This document shows positions 24,862 to 38,394 of a stretch of 64,000 bases of DNA, piece after piece. Source of the DNA: Vicia villosa (taxonomy: Eukaryota; Streptophyta; Magnoliopsida; Fabales; Fabaceae). Under the pieces are notes generated by a model, which worked only from the letters and a program-made list of their open reading frames with translations, was not told the DNA's origin and did no database searches. The position numbers were made by a program, and so were the translations under genes. Positions within the stretch are counted from its first letter, which is position 1, and each line of letters starts with the position of its first letter. The DNA lies in contig NC_081183.1 of assembly GCF_029867415.1 (NCBI RefSeq), positions 113,869,061 to 113,933,060 on the forward strand, read 5' to 3'.

Positions 24862-25510
24862 TCAGTTATATTTTATACTTTGCTCACATGCATTTAAATT
24901 TAATTACTTTAATTTTCAAATTAATCAAATTCATCTACTATAAATTTTATGATAACATATACTGATTTTATAAATAAAAACTAATTTTACAATGATATAT
25001 ATTCTTTTCAATCATTATTGACAATAATTAAGATTTGAGGTTAATATAAAGATAGAAGAGATTAATATTAAAATATCATGTTAGAATATAATATAATTTT
25101 GTTTTCTGCACCTTCTATGAAATAAAATTCAATATCAAATCACGTTTTTATTATTAGAATAATATCAAGTCTTTATAATTATTAAAATTTATAATTTTCT
25201 AAACAGTTCTTTTAATTACTTATAAGGAAGACATAGTAATAGAAACCACCGTTAAACTCTTGAAACAATAAAGCAAGGTGTATAATAACAAAGTACCAAA
25301 AGGAATTTTTTTACAACAACGCATTACTCATTTAAGCATGTATCTCTGATCCAATTGATTTTCGACCGCGTTTCTTTGGAGGCTCAGCTTCAGCGGGTGG
25401 TGGACTTATTTTGACCTTCTCACTAATCCTTGATGATCGCCAATCAAACTCTAAAATGTTAGGGTTCTTAGGATATGGTTTTAGGTACTTCTCCAATTGT
25501 TTGTTGTGTA
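24862..25510. other. No recognised feature
   Basis: Very AT-rich. No gene or bounded repeat is supported. Confidence 0.4.
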
Positions 25511-25524
25511 CAAGTGTGAATGGT

Positions 25525-25905
25525 TAAAGTCCCACCGTGCCTATGAATGAGTGGAATGTTGGATTTATCAGAGAGACAACCCACTTACCTAACATCTTAA
25601 AGGTTTGGGTTGAGATGTCACGTCTCCTTCTCTCGTGGTCCTAGAACATTGGTTTCATTGGTGCTCTCGACTCTCCCGGACTCCCCATCTCTGGTATCAG
25701 AGCCGTGGTTCGGCTTGGTGGGGGAGTGAGAGCTAGATCCGATGTTGGATCCTATTATAAGATGTGGGGAACTCATTGCCTATGAATGGGTGGAATGTTA
25801 GATTTATAAGAGAGGACCCATTTACCTAACACCTTAAGATTTTGAGTTGAGATGTGGCGTCTCCTTCTCTTGTGATCCTAGAGCATTACTCTCATAACAC
25901 ATTGT
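25525..25905 (+). mobile_element. TRIM-like miniature LTR element
   Basis: A block of about 115 bp starting 'cctatgaatgagtggaatg' (about 25540) recurs 239 bp downstream (about 25779). Between the copies lies TGGTATCAGAGC (25692-25703), the initiator-Met-tRNA primer-binding site. Direct repeat, primer site, a very short non-coding middle and a second direct repeat is the terminal-repeat retrotransposon in miniature (TRIM) design. Exact LTR ends and TSD are not resolved. The PBS is not a tRNA gene. Confidence 0.55.
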
Positions 25906-25910
25906 TGTAA

Positions 25911-26050
25911 AGAAATACTTGAATCATATATATAGCCTTGAATTCTCTCTTCCATCACTAACCTAAGCGATGTGGGACTTAGAAATACTTTAATCCTATA
26001 TATAGTCTTGGACTCTCTTTTCCTTCACAAAACTAAGTGATGTGGGACTT
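25911..26050. repeat. 70-bp direct tandem duplication
   Basis: 25911-25980 and 25981-26050 are imperfect copies, each starting agaaatactt and ending gatgtgggactt. It lies just after the TRIM-like element and could be part of an LTR. No coding content. Confidence 0.85.
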
Positions 26051-26590
26051 CTGCAACATGTATGTTTTCAATCAACCCCAACAATGTTCATCTTGATTAA
26101 AATAATACAATAACTTTCATTGTCTTCACCGACAATCGTACTCCACCGTAAAGAGTATAGTCATTTGAAGCTACATCACTCCAAGAATTTTCACATTGTC
26201 TTCACAGACAATCATAGCTTTAAAAACTATCATACTCCATCTAAAGAAAACTATACTTCACTTGAAATAAAATCACTTCAAGAATTTTCACATACCGAAA
26301 ACTAGGTTTAAACTTTATGGTACAACTTCCATGTTGGTAGGAAGCTCTTCCACCATCGACATAATCTTCCATCTTGTGTAATCTTGATGGTATCAACACA
26401 TCTTTGACTTAGACTTTCCACAAGTCAAAAACAATTCTTCCATCAATTTTCTCTAACTCAAACTGCACAGCGGAACATATGACTGCAGTTCAACGACTCT
26501 TTCACAACACCACTTTTCTTTTCTGATGTGGAAGATCAGACAAAGCTGCAACCACAGAGCATACTAAAAAATCCTATCCCTGGATCGAAC
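26051..26590. other. No recognised gene
   Basis: Non-coding. It lies on the internal side of a reversed Copia primer-binding site (see 26597), so it may be the degraded inside of that element. Confidence 0.35.
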
Positions 26591-26596
26591 CAAAAG

Positions 26597-26950
26597 CTCT
26601 GAAACCAATTGTTGGAAAAAAACATTGAGAAAAAGAGGAACAAAATAACAACACACGAGATTAACGTGGAAACTCCAAAACTTGAGAAAAACCACAGTCA
26701 TTATCAATAGACGACCAGAGAATAACACTATGTCAAAATTGATACAACACATAATATACCCTCAACTAACCAAGAGCCCCCGGTACACCCACACCCTCCA
26801 TAACAAATATTTAACTACATCTCAAAACACTCTAATTCAAGAGCATAAGAAAACAAAGAAAGTCAAATACAAGCTTAAAGTGCTTTTGACTTGTGTGTCT
26901 TGTAAAGAACGTATTCATTTGGACACCTGAGCCAAAATTTGTGACATGAT
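26597..26950 (-). mobile_element. Copia-type LTR with reversed PBS
   Basis: GCTCTGAAACCA at 26597-26608 is the reverse complement of a degenerate Met-tRNA primer site (TGGTTTCAGAGC). It is followed by AT and then TGTTGG, an LTR edge. The LTR runs rightward on this strand and contains a phrase typical of Copia LTRs (cgagattaacgtgga near 26658). The outer end was not resolved. Confidence 0.5.
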
Positions 26951-29680
26951 CAAGTTGGTACAAAAGCAATGCTTAAAAGTCAGAATTTTTCTAAGTACAA
27001 AATGGTCCAAAGTGACCTATAATGTCATCATACTCTTCATGGCTTTCCAAGCACCATTAGCTTTTTACTCCTGAAGAAAACTTGTAGAGGACATCATGAA
27101 TGATATGTAGCCAATAGAATAACTCAAAAATATTGAAAATTGAGAGAGTTGCAAATTTTGAAATTTAGGAAAAATTCACTTGAATCCACAAAATGACCTA
27201 TAATTTTTCTCCATCTTTGATGATTTTCCAACCATAATTAGCTCTTGACTTATATAGAGAAGTTGTTAAGGATGTCAAGGAGAGTAGTTTTCAAAAAGAA
27301 ACACTAAAAAATGTTAAACTATGAGTAAGTTGTGATATTTATAACTTAGGCTTGAAAATATTGACTTTTAGGTCAAACTTCTTTGATCAAACTTGAATCT
27401 GTTGAGCTTTTCTTGCAATTCAAGGCATCCTGATGAACATATGAACTTCAATTGATGAAATCTTGATTGTAATTTGATTGAATATGGTCAAAGCTTGAGG
27501 TTGCATGATGATGAAGGCATGGAAATAAACACATGGACCTTGGCTTTTCTTTAGGAACAAGCAATCAAATCTTTGAACAATTCTTGATCAATTTGAAGTT
27601 GAATAAAGCTTGAAGAGATCATGCCTAAGATTATAGGTTAAGTCTTGATGAATTATCCCTTAAGAATCAATGATAAAATAATATCTAAGCTTGAGCAACC
27701 AAAACCCTAGCTGTTGAAGCAATGCTTAATGTTCTTGATTCAATCGCCTAACTTGCAAAACAAAAATGAGGGAAGCAAAGCAGATTTTGGATATTTTGGT
27801 TAAGGTTAGTAAAGCATAAAATCATACAAAAACAAATCAAATAATACACAAGAGAGTGCTTGGTGATCTCCATGAGGCAAGACTTAAATAGATAGGAGAG
27901 ATATTACAAAGTTGTGATCTTGACACCAATGCACATGATGCAAATGTGGTGGTATCTAGGATTAGAAAAATAAGGTAAATATACCAAAGTTGTTGTTTAA
28001 TTGTATATTAATTTGGGAGCTATCTAGGATTAGAAAAATAAGGTAAATATACCTTTTAAGGGACTTTGGAAGGGAATTTTTCAAGATTACTAAGGAACAA
28101 CAGACAGATAAATTATCCAGCGAGAAAAACAAGAGCATAACAGGAAGTGTGGAATTAAGGGAGAGGTGAAAAAGGATTAAAAAAGTGTGGAAAAACCCAT
28201 AGAAATTTTGGTAGGTTGAGTTTTGTGTAGTTGTAATTACACGTTATTGCCACTTGAGAAGCCGAAGGCAAGGTTGTTCTTGGTAACGAAGTGGTTTTTA
28301 ACAAAAATGAACCTATGGATCTTGAACATAGCATCTGAGTGTTCCCCGCGGAAGCCACAAGACAGTGGCACATCACTCAAATGTTAGATTTGGTTTTATG
28401 GTTGTGAGAATCAAGGAGGTTTGTAGTTTTACACTGCAAATATTTAAGTGACAACACTATGGTAAGCATGCTTACACTGCCAAAACCTAAACCATGCACA
28501 TGGTTCAACGAACATGGAAAATCTTGTAACTAAGATGCATAGATAGTGGCTTACAATTTCACCCTCGCGAAACATGTGAAATGGCAAAGTGCTAAGTTTG
28601 GAACAAGGCATACGGCATGGGGATAACTTGTCTCCTTAATGAATCGGGAGTTGGTGTAACAGTGCAGGAAGCAGAGGAACAAAGCTTAGCTTTATCTAGT
28701 AGCCTTGTCTAAGTTTGTTGTTTGATTATTTGTTGGTAGTCTGCTATCAATAAAACTATAGGTACAAATCATCTCTCTTTCTCTATTGTTTTTACTCTAA
28801 CAACTAATCTAACTTATCAAATCACCAACAACCACGATGAGCACAGTGAACACTCACATCAATATTGGATTATCAATGATGTTAAACAATCTACAGAAAA
28901 AAATCTTGTAGTATATGAAAGTAATAGACTCACAAAATTGTGAAAACGATGACAACAGCCATTATGGATATCTCCCAGTGATTTGAAAATTTATTTAGTA
29001 GTTTTATGGAAACAAAGACACGGAAAAAAGCGACAAGAGCAGCAATAAATAAAATCGCCAGAGCTAACAATCTCACATCTGATCCAAATACAAACCTTCC
29101 CTGAAGAAATTTTTTTTACAACAAAAGGATAGAAGCAACAAATAAGAATATCCATATTTATAATGATGAATCGTAATCACCTATAAATAAGTAAACATAG
29201 TTGAGATGGTGTTGTTAAACTTAGTGTTGTTGTTATACCTTAACACAAAGCAAAACATATAAAGATGCTAACACAAAAATAAAGTTATAAAAAGAACAAT
29301 CTAATATTGACACGTTAAATAGTAAGCATAATACCTAAGCAACAAGCATCTGACTACCTTGAAGCATACAACCCCAATTAACATCACTTGTATACTTTGA
29401 ATATTCAATTGCATCAAATCATATAAGGTATGCAAAATAAAAATTGTTAGTCTACAGTCTATAATATAATCAATGCATTAAAAGGTAAATTGCGTTTAAT
29501 AGACCTTTTTTCAGTACTTTCCAGCTTCAAATCTCTCACATATTTGGAATACGCAAAGTTCTAAATAATAGAAATTAGATCATCAATTGTAACAAGAAAA
29601 TTAACTATGTTGAAAATAATAACATAAAGTAATCATCCTAAAGGATCAACACAATGTTACATGTGCTAGAACCTCATTGG
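26951..29680. other. LTR-element debris, no gene
   Basis: Several LTR-like stretches. 26990-27430 resembles 57150-57300 in its 'ttgacttttaggtcaaa' phrasing (a Ty3/gypsy LTR style). 27960-28050 has a short duplication ('tatctaggattagaaaaataaggtaaatatac' twice). 28570-28820 looks like the 3' part of a Copia region. No coding frame is credible; the 73-codon minus frame at 28376-28155 has no motif. Confidence 0.35.
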
Positions 29681-30260
29681 CTAATCTAAACGCTGAGTTA
29701 TAGCTTTTACTCCTCTACAGGAGGGTTTACCTAATGTTCGTACTCTTTTATCAGATCGATCAAGGCATCGGTTACTTGTTCCATTGCAATTGCAAGCTTC
29801 ATCACAATCTACAGTTTTAACAAAATGATACTGGTTTTTTCCAAAACATAAGCGCGTGTTTAGATTAGCGGTGTTGCAAAAGTATGTACAACCCTTAATG
29901 AAAGTTTGCAATTAAGCATAAAGAATTGTTACCTTCCTAACATAGAGATCAATTTTCCCATGATCACCACTAACATACTTGAAATTTGTATCATCCATCT
30001 CTCCCGCGCCATTTCTAATGCATCCCATGGTTGCAATCTGATACGCACAATAATACACAGTTAATCACCCTGCAATCAAAATGCACAGTTCAGTATAGAA
30101 AGAATTGCATCAAGTTAAAACATTAGAGTTGCAAATAGAGTACCACATTTTTGGGTCTATCATTTGCTCCCACATTATGAGAGTTAACCAATTTCTCATT
30201 GTTCCATATGAGGGGTGGACAATTGATGTTTCTCCACTTGGTGCAGAAAACTAAATTATT
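29681..30260 (-). pseudogene. Unrecognised minus-strand coding-like stretch
   Basis: Read on the minus strand, three pieces look coding-like. The first is an open run near 30246-30125 (SGETSIVHPSYGTMRNW...). The second, at about 30036-29935, begins [17 protein letters not shown] and continues [16 protein letters not shown]. The third is a 76-codon frame at 29911-29681 rich in Cys, including CDEACNCNGTSNRC. The last two share a frame and are separated by one stop. I do not recognise the product. It may be a decayed host gene fragment or chance. Confidence 0.25.
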
Positions 30261-30640
30261 ATGTATTTCCAAGAGGCCAGTTATACATATTGGTAAGCAC
30301 AAATTAAAATTAACGACTAGTTAAATAACTTAAATACTGGCGAATCGAACATTATGTGTTTTTATCTTTCTTATTCCTTTCTGTAATAATTCCTCTTTGC
30401 CAACTAATAATAAAAATAGCTAAATTTGAAGTAACTGCTACATTAAAATATAGAGATTTGATGAATGAACAAGCAATAGATTTGAAAGAAACCCACACAT
30501 TCTTAAATATTTCCAAACCTTCATCAACATAAACCCAAAAACATCGTCATAACCTATAAAATATTGAACACCTTCAACGATTCTTCATCGAAACCCATAA
30601 AATCAAAAAACATAAAGTGAACCCAGTGAAAATTCTGGAA

Positions 30641-31854
30641 TGACAGACGCAGGATGTCATTCACGGTGTCAAGACATATGATCTGTTATTAATGTAGCAA
30701 AGGAAGAACAGAAAGATCCCCCAATTGTTAATTACCCCTAAGAAGGAGTCAATGAGAACTGGGATCATATATGTTCAGTCAACATAACCAGATTGTAAAT
30801 TTCACATGGCTCTATAAAGGAATAGCTAACACTTCTGATCCTGATGTTATACACGATGTCATAACATCTACGACTGAACAAACAACACAATGTAGAAGAT
30901 AAATAACACAGTTAATTGTTAACCCAGTTCGGTCTAACTACCTACTATGGGGGCTACCAAGCCAGGAAGAAGATTTCACTATCAGTAGTACTAATTTATG
31001 TAAATAACCTCTGATTTACAGATAAACAACCTCTGGTTTACCTAGTCACTACCCAATGCAACCTTTATCCCAGACATCCATCCAAGACAAGAGAACCTCT
31101 GCTCACTCCCTAGTGATACCTAACTGTTACAACCCTGCAATAGCTATTTACACAATTAACAATGAACAATAACTTGATCTTACTTCACAGCTTCAATCAA
31201 GAACACAATACTCAACTCTTATCTACAGGTTTCGAGTGAGAACAATCACTTCTCTTACCTACAGTTTTCGAGAAGGACATGGCAGCCATCCCACAACATG
31301 GGTGGTCTACCTAGAAAAACCCTAATGACTACATCTTTTTGAATTCGGTTTCCCTTCTATAAACTAGGTTACAAAGTTTCTATTTATAAATTATTCCCAA
31401 TTGGACTTGGGCTTACAAATCACAACACTCCTTGGTGTTACAAATCTGCAGAAATCTTCTGCTACAATAAAAGTCTTTTAATCATGAGTTTCCTAATTTG
31501 TCTCCTAAATTAGAAACTGCTGAATCTTCAATCTTCTGATCTGATTCTTCCTGAATCTTTTATCTTTTGATCTGATTCTTCAATATTCTTTTGACCTTTA
31601 AATTTGCGCCACATAGGATTACAAAATATTCCACGAATATCCTGTATCTGTTGAGTAACAAACTGAATCTTTCTTCCAGTTCTGCAGGCGCGATGTCATG
31701 AGTTGATGTCATGACATTCCATATAGCATCTTGCTTGTACCTGTTTTGTTCTTTTATATTTGCAAGATTTATATTAAATACCTTTTGCTGCTATTATATG
31801 TTTTAGCCAAACATAGATGCCAATCAGACAATAATACAGAACAGAGCATCAACA
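30641..31854 (-). mobile_element. Copia-type 3' LTR (about 1.2 kb), minus strand
   Basis: On the minus strand the LTR starts TGTTGATGCTCTG at 31854, and ends in CA at 30641 (plus strand: TGACAGACGCAGG...). Directly upstream on that strand (plus 31855-31869) is a polypurine tract, read as AAAGGGGGAGATT, as expected before a 3' LTR. No partner LTR was found in the window. Confidence 0.65.
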
Positions 31855-33060
31855 ATCTCCCCCTTTGGCTTATTTTGGCTTAAACTATGCATGTATAATA
31901 ATCAACAGCAACTTCAACTTTCTAGACAACAAGGCCATGTTTTGTTCTTTTGACAGTAGCAAAATCAGCATCAGTATCTCTCCCCCTTTTTAGACATAAT
32001 ATGACAAAGAGTCAACCAGTGTCATAATCTGCAATGGAATGTGAACAATTAATCTTGGGAGACAGCCGTTGTCTGGAACTAGAAATCCACTCCTAGCTCA
32101 AGTTTTACGAGAGACCAATGATGGATTCTTGCCATTATTCCACGTAACTCAGAACACAAATCACAATTGTGTTCATAACTCAGATCACAAATCACAACGA
32201 AAATAGTTCCTATACTGAAGGTTGTATATGATGGAACATCTTTGTTGTTATTGCAGAAAAACCCATGGTAGAGACCAACAACATCCCCAGCCCGTGTTTT
32301 CCCTTTTTTGAAGAGGTTTTGGTAAAGCAACACATCACAATACCAAACCCAGAGACGACTCACAAGAACACACCCGAACGACATCTTGAGAGAGTTTGAT
32401 TTCTGTAATCTATGGAGACGCCATTATATACCCATTGGAGATTATAGGAAATAACGATGGTCTTTGGTCTTGTTTAACGGTCAAACGGTTAATTAGGAAA
32501 CAGTTCCAAAAGCAGTTACTCTTTCTAAAGCAGTTTTTGACTGTTTTTCTGATAGGAGTTATCTTAGAATACCAGTACATGCATAGTCATTGATTGTACT
32601 TTACACCGATCACTGATGTGTAGATAAACTTCAAGACAGACTTCCATGTTTGACTTAGACGATTCAATGTCTTTAAACATGTCATGACATCCTGTCAGAC
32701 ATTGTCACTTTTCTTCCCTTTAAGCACATAGCTTAAGATTCTTCAAAAGATTAAGACAAAGCATCCTATGGACCAAGTAACAGACTCCCCACTTACTCTT
32801 CTGACTCACTAGTCATAGACATAGACTTCTGTTGTTATGAACACCTTGAGACTGTTAGACCTACAGCTACCTCATTAGTGTAGAGAAATAATTGTGGATT
32901 CCAGTTGCACATGGTTAGATTCAACCATTTACAAATAATTGACTATAATGTTACATTTTATTCATGATGTAAAAGTATTATTGACCAAGATACTTTTCTT
33001 GACATAAGAAGTCACTCCCCCTATCTAAGATAGACTAAGCTTTTTCAAGGAATAAACTTG
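31855..33060 (-). mobile_element. Copia internal region next to the 3' LTR, non-coding
   Basis: Upstream, in element orientation, of the polypurine tract. A 101-codon minus frame (32384-32079) is present but has no recognisable pol or gag motif. No reverse transcriptase, integrase or RNase H signature is visible, so the element is heavily truncated or this is its non-coding 3' part. Confidence 0.35.
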
Positions 33061-33159
33061 AAATGATGAATGGAAAATATAAGACGCATCTTCATATCTT
33101 CAAGTGCCTCACCCTCTGTTCAACTATCCTGCTGAACACACTCACTATTGTGATCACGA

Positions 33160-34240
33160 CTTTACGTGTCTATAAATCTGATAACTGCAAGTGCACAGTC
33201 GTGTCGTGTAGTTTTAAAAAATATCGAATCCACAGGGACTATGAATCGATCTACCGTTATCTAAGGTTACTATGTAAAGTTAAGGCTACTAATACTTTGG
33301 TTGTTTCTAACGAGAAAATTAAAATATTAATTTTAAGAATATAATAATAAACGAATACCAGTATATATTTCGTCTAACTTAGGTTATACGAAGGTCCATT
33401 GGCTATGGTTCTTATTTAATTAAAAGACTCTATTAACTATGTCGTTTAAAAGTCTTCCTCTCAAACTCTCGCTCTGTTGATTTAGACTACTATCCTAACT
33501 CGTAATGTACGCTCTCGCCATCCCATTAGATTTAGAAAATCTTTTTGAAAACATCATATTTAATAGAATGCTTGCTTCATGAAGACGTTACTTACTTAAA
33601 TCTCCTAGTCTCAAACTCTCGCTCTGTTGACTCGGATCATGCTAGTATTCCCTAGCGTACGCTCTCGCTGTCCTGCGTCGAGTTTAAAAATACTTTTTGA
33701 AAATAAATAAATTCTAATTAGTTCTAATACGCTTTCTCCATCCTTAAAACTAATGTTCTATGTCTACTATCCAGTTAAATATCTCAAACTCTCGCTCTAT
33801 TGATTTTAACCTTTATCAGTTCTAAAATCTCAAACTCTCGCTCTGTTGATTTTAGAACTTTAGCAAATTAGATTAGACATAAAACCAAAAACAAGTGATA
33901 TTTAATAAAACATATTTAAGCCAACTTATTTCGGATCCCTACGGTTAACTTACTCTACATACCGATATCTCAATTAAATTAGCCAGACATATTGATACGG
34001 TTAAACATGCATAAATTGGTTCGGTTCATAATAATAGGCATATTAATTGGCATACAATATATATCATGAAATAATAATTAAAGCAGTAAATAGAAACCTG
34101 AATAATAAAATCAAAATTAATTAAACTTCGAGTCTTCGAGTACTTGAACTTCCACCACATATCAGTTGGATCGTTCTTCAGAGAATTATTCGGCGTAAAA
34201 ATATTAAAGCAAGGAATACAAAAATCTAAATCTAACGTAA
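33160..34240. repeat. LTR-element untranslated sequence with a 21-bp repeat
   Basis: Starts with a phrase frequent in legume retroelements (gataactgcaagtgcacag, about 33179). It contains four copies of CTCAAACTCTCGCTCTGTTGA-type units at 33460, 33610, 33783 and 33829, plus two related 'gtacgctctcgc' units (about 33507 and 33656). No gene. Confidence 0.5.
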
Positions 34241-34356
34241 GGTTAGATTTATTGAAAGTTCACAACAATTTCAAGAACATCTATCTTTCTTATATGATAG
34301 ATTTTTATTTTTTTTAATATGTGTGAAAAGTCCAAAACGATTTATAATAAAAACAT

Positions 34357-34613
34357 TGTTATGAATAATAGTAAATAGATGTGGATGTTCATTTTCCTCA
34401 ATCTTCCTATATTCCTTAACTCCTATAATTTAAGTTCTTAACCTTTGTGTATTCCTTGAGTTAATGGTTGTTATTGGTCATGTACTATAAATATGGATCA
34501 TATTGCAATGTAAATGGTACCCTTGAGAAGAATATAATACAATATTGCTTTTTCTCTTCTTTTCTCTCATTTATCTCTCCTTCATCTATATTATTTTGGT
34601 TAATTTCATAACA
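34357..34613 (+). mobile_element. Solo LTR (257 bp) with 5-bp TSD
   Basis: Begins TGTTATGAAT and ends TTCATAACA (TG...CA with a 9-base terminal inverted repeat). It is flanked by an exact AACAT duplication (34352-34356 and 34614-34618). A TATA-like tataaata lies near 34487, as in an LTR promoter. No internal region: a solo LTR left by unequal recombination. Orientation follows the TATA and T-rich tail. Confidence 0.87.
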
Positions 34614-34618
34614 AACAT

Positions 34619-35217
34619 GAAGTAATATTTTCGTAAATAATATTAAAATTGGACAAAATATTACATGTGTAACTAATATTCTACTTTCTTAAATCTACTT
34701 TTTTGTAAGTTTTAGTCTTTGAATTTAATGTGAAATAAGTCTGCAACCATGTGACCTGCAGTTCTTTGACCGGACGTGAACAACTTACATGTTTTTGGAA
34801 ACAAATTTAAACAGTCATGGTATATAGTACGTTTTCAATCTACTTCTATTTTTACCTTTGATATGTAAATGTAATCCTCTTTTATTTATGTTGTTGAATC
34901 CTCTTTCTCCTCCTCCTACCTAACAGAAATTACTCTAGTAGTTGGGTATTGTTAGATAAAGTCTAATCATAGTGACAATGCGATTCTGTTGATACTCCAT
35001 CCTATGGTTTTAATAGGCGACAATAATCTGTATTGACAACTCTGAATGTATGAGATGCGTAAGGTGATTACTCTCCATTGCGGTGCTTAAACTCAGGTGA
35101 GTTCAATCGTATTAGTTGAATATTTTTCCTGCCTAATCTGAAAATAAGTTTAGCTTTTTTTATTCCTTGGTTGTAGTCAATTTTAAACTAATGTTTCACT
35201 TTTGTCCATAACTACAG
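34619..35217. other. Intron-like spacer before the kinase exon
   Basis: No coding frame. It ends in a pyrimidine-rich stretch and ACAG (35214-35217), a splice acceptor for the exon that follows. Confidence 0.4.
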
Positions 35218-35298
35218 GGGCATAGAGCTTGCACAGAGACAGAAATCCTAGACATATTGGACCACCCTTTTCTTGCTGCATTATATGCTTCCTTTCAG
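35218..35298 (+). pseudogene. Phototropin-type (AGC) kinase exon, isolated copy 1
   Basis: An 81-base exon between ACAG and GTTTGA. It encodes [18 protein letters not shown] followed by AALYASFQ, matching the kinase region of plant blue-light receptor phototropin 1 (HRAC.EREILDMLDHPFL..LYASFQ). No other kinase exon was found nearby, so it is an isolated captured or leftover exon. The same exon recurs at 40642-40698, each time just upstream of an NLR pair. Another AGC-family kinase is possible. Confidence 0.6.
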
Positions 35299-35342
35299 GT
35301 TTGAAACTCCACTATCACTTCGTAGTATTATTAAAATACTTG

Positions 35343-36339
<997 letters not shown>

Positions 36340-38390
36340 TAACACTGAGAAAGTGTTAAGTGATTGCACGAATTAATATGGGAGGAATTGGTAAGACCAC
36401 CCTTTCCCTACATTTATTTGGTGACTCTAGAATACCGATTATGTTTGATCTAATAGTTTGAGTATTTAATTTAGAGGAATTTAATACTTTTAGGATATCA
36501 ATTTAGTACTTTAGTATCCGTTTGTGAGTTGGTTTTTGGGAGATCTTGGAAGGTTGCATCTATATCTTAAAATGCATGATATTTTTAAAATAATATAAAA
36601 TTAATATATGAGTTCGTTTGTAAAAAAAAACATATTACATTATCATATAAAATCGTATTGTTTTTTAAACTTTTAAATAATAGCAAACCTATTTCAAGAT
36701 ATAGACGCAATCTTCCAAAGTCTTCCCTTTCAAAACCCTCAGAAAACCAATTCCCGAAAAGACCCTTAAGATAACAAAGGATATCATCGTGAAAATTAAC
36801 ATTATAATCGATGACTCTATGCCTTTGAACAAAATCAAAATTGAAAGAAAGATATTTCTTACTGTTTTGGATGGTGCTTGGAATGAGAACCATAATAAAT
36901 GGAGAGCTTTGGTGGCTCTTCTTTACCATAGGGTTAGAAAAAGCCAAATACTAGTCACTACACCTAGTAAAGTGGTCGCTACCACCGTGAAATTACATAT
37001 GTTTGAGCTTCTAAAAGAATGGGAATTATTTTGTAACCATGCATTCGAGATAAAATAGTTCCTCAGTTTGAACATATTGCTAAGAAGATCGTTCCATGAA
37101 TTTCCTATTGCCTTGTAATCTTTGAGATTTTTTTAGACAAAATCAACTTTATTGGAATGGAATGGGATATTTGAAAGAGAGATGTAAAAACACTCCCTAA
37201 AGGTTAACTATTTGAATGGATCATTTAACTTCCCTTCAGATAGTTGTAAGTTTTTCACCATCCCTTGAACAAAATAGTATGACTACGGAAAAAGTTAGTG
37301 AAAGATACTTTAACTATCTACAATCGATATTATTTTTTCATTCGTCAAGAAAATACCAATATTGTTTTATAATGCATGGCCTAATGCGTGATTTAACAAA
37401 TTATGCATGTGGGAATTTATGCTTCACTTTAAAAGGTTCAAAAAGTACAAAGTATATTAAAAATGACTCGAGTGATGAACTCGGAGTCTCCAAAGCAGCA
37501 AATTCATTACAAAACCCTTATAGATTGCACTCACTTCAATCGTTGTCTATAAATTCCAATCAACTTTGATGGTTATCTAGCATAAAGTTATGCAACTCTT
37601 ATGAGTTGTTGAACAAAATTAGTGATCTAAAATCTTAAAAATTTATTTCATATCGACCTATCTCAGGTCAGTAAAATAAGAAAACTTCGTGAATCTTTAT
37701 GCTCCATTTTAACTTACAAATACTGAAATTGAGGGGCGATGAAAATTTTGAAAAGTTTGTCGTGAAATCTTATAAATTCGTTAACCTCTTTTATTTGCAT
37801 TTTATTGAAATAAAAGTTCGAAGATGCCAAGGGAAATGACAAAACTAAAGACCCTTGAAGTACTGAGTTCTTTTTATGTGGGCAAGAGTAGGATAACCCA
37901 AAATCAACTGTTAGGAAAGTTCAATCATCACGAAAAATTAACCATTTTAGACCTTCAAAACATTTTCAACCAATCTAAAATGTCTAGTTAACCTTATGAA
38001 ATTGGTATTAAAATGGTATGCAAAGAGTGATAACTCATATAAAGTAAGGGAAATGCTCAATAAATTACAATATTTCAAACTCTTGAAAAGCCTATCAATA
38101 AGATCTATGATGGTACACTTCTTCCACATTGGTTAGGAGACTATGCATTTTTCTTCCTTCACTTGGAGACTATACTCGGATTACTAGGATAATGGTGATC
38201 GCTAAAGAATTTTATGGCAATTGAGCGACTCCTCTTTGTACATTTTTATCTCGGAAAGTTCTCATTTCAAGGATATGAATGAATGCGAATAATGAATGAG
38301 GAAAGTTTTTCTTGGAAAACTCTTCTAAGTATTGTCTACCAGAATATTCATAGCTGGATAATCTTCAACTGACAATATTTTAATAGACGT
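36340..38390 (+). pseudogene. NLR copy E, decayed and interrupted by a MITE
   Basis: The P-loop is well preserved (MGGIGKTTL, about 36378-36405). Kinase-2 and RNBS-B appear after a MITE insertion in the 36789-37058 frame (KIFLTVLDGAWNENHNKW, then ILVTT). The MHDL-type ARC2 signal is seen near 37370-37400 (MHGLMRDLTNYACGNLCF). LRR parts continue to about 38390. Several stops and frameshifts occur. Tail-to-tail with copy F. Confidence 0.83.
36515..36765. mobile_element. MITE-like insertion (about 250 bp) in NLR copy E
   Basis: Ends are inverted copies over about 65 bp. The left has tttgtgagttggtttttggg...atcttggaaggttgc...ctatatctt; the right, reversed, has the matching ggaattggttttctgaggg...tttggaagattgc...ctatatctt. 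It separates P-loop from kinase-2 in copy E and has no counterpart in copies A or F. The exact ends and TSD (perhaps TTAG/TTAAG) are uncertain; superfamily not assigned. Confidence 0.6.
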
Positions 38391-38394
38391 GTCA

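Noticed and set aside
25692..25703. tRNA-like sequence TGGTATCAGAGC (also at 59087 and 63951)
   Set aside because: Each is a retrotransposon primer-binding site beside an LTR edge; no cloverleaf surrounds it.
29681..29911. Secreted cysteine-rich peptide of the legume nodule (NCR) kind
   Set aside because: No signal peptide precedes the cysteines and their spacing does not fit the NCR pattern.
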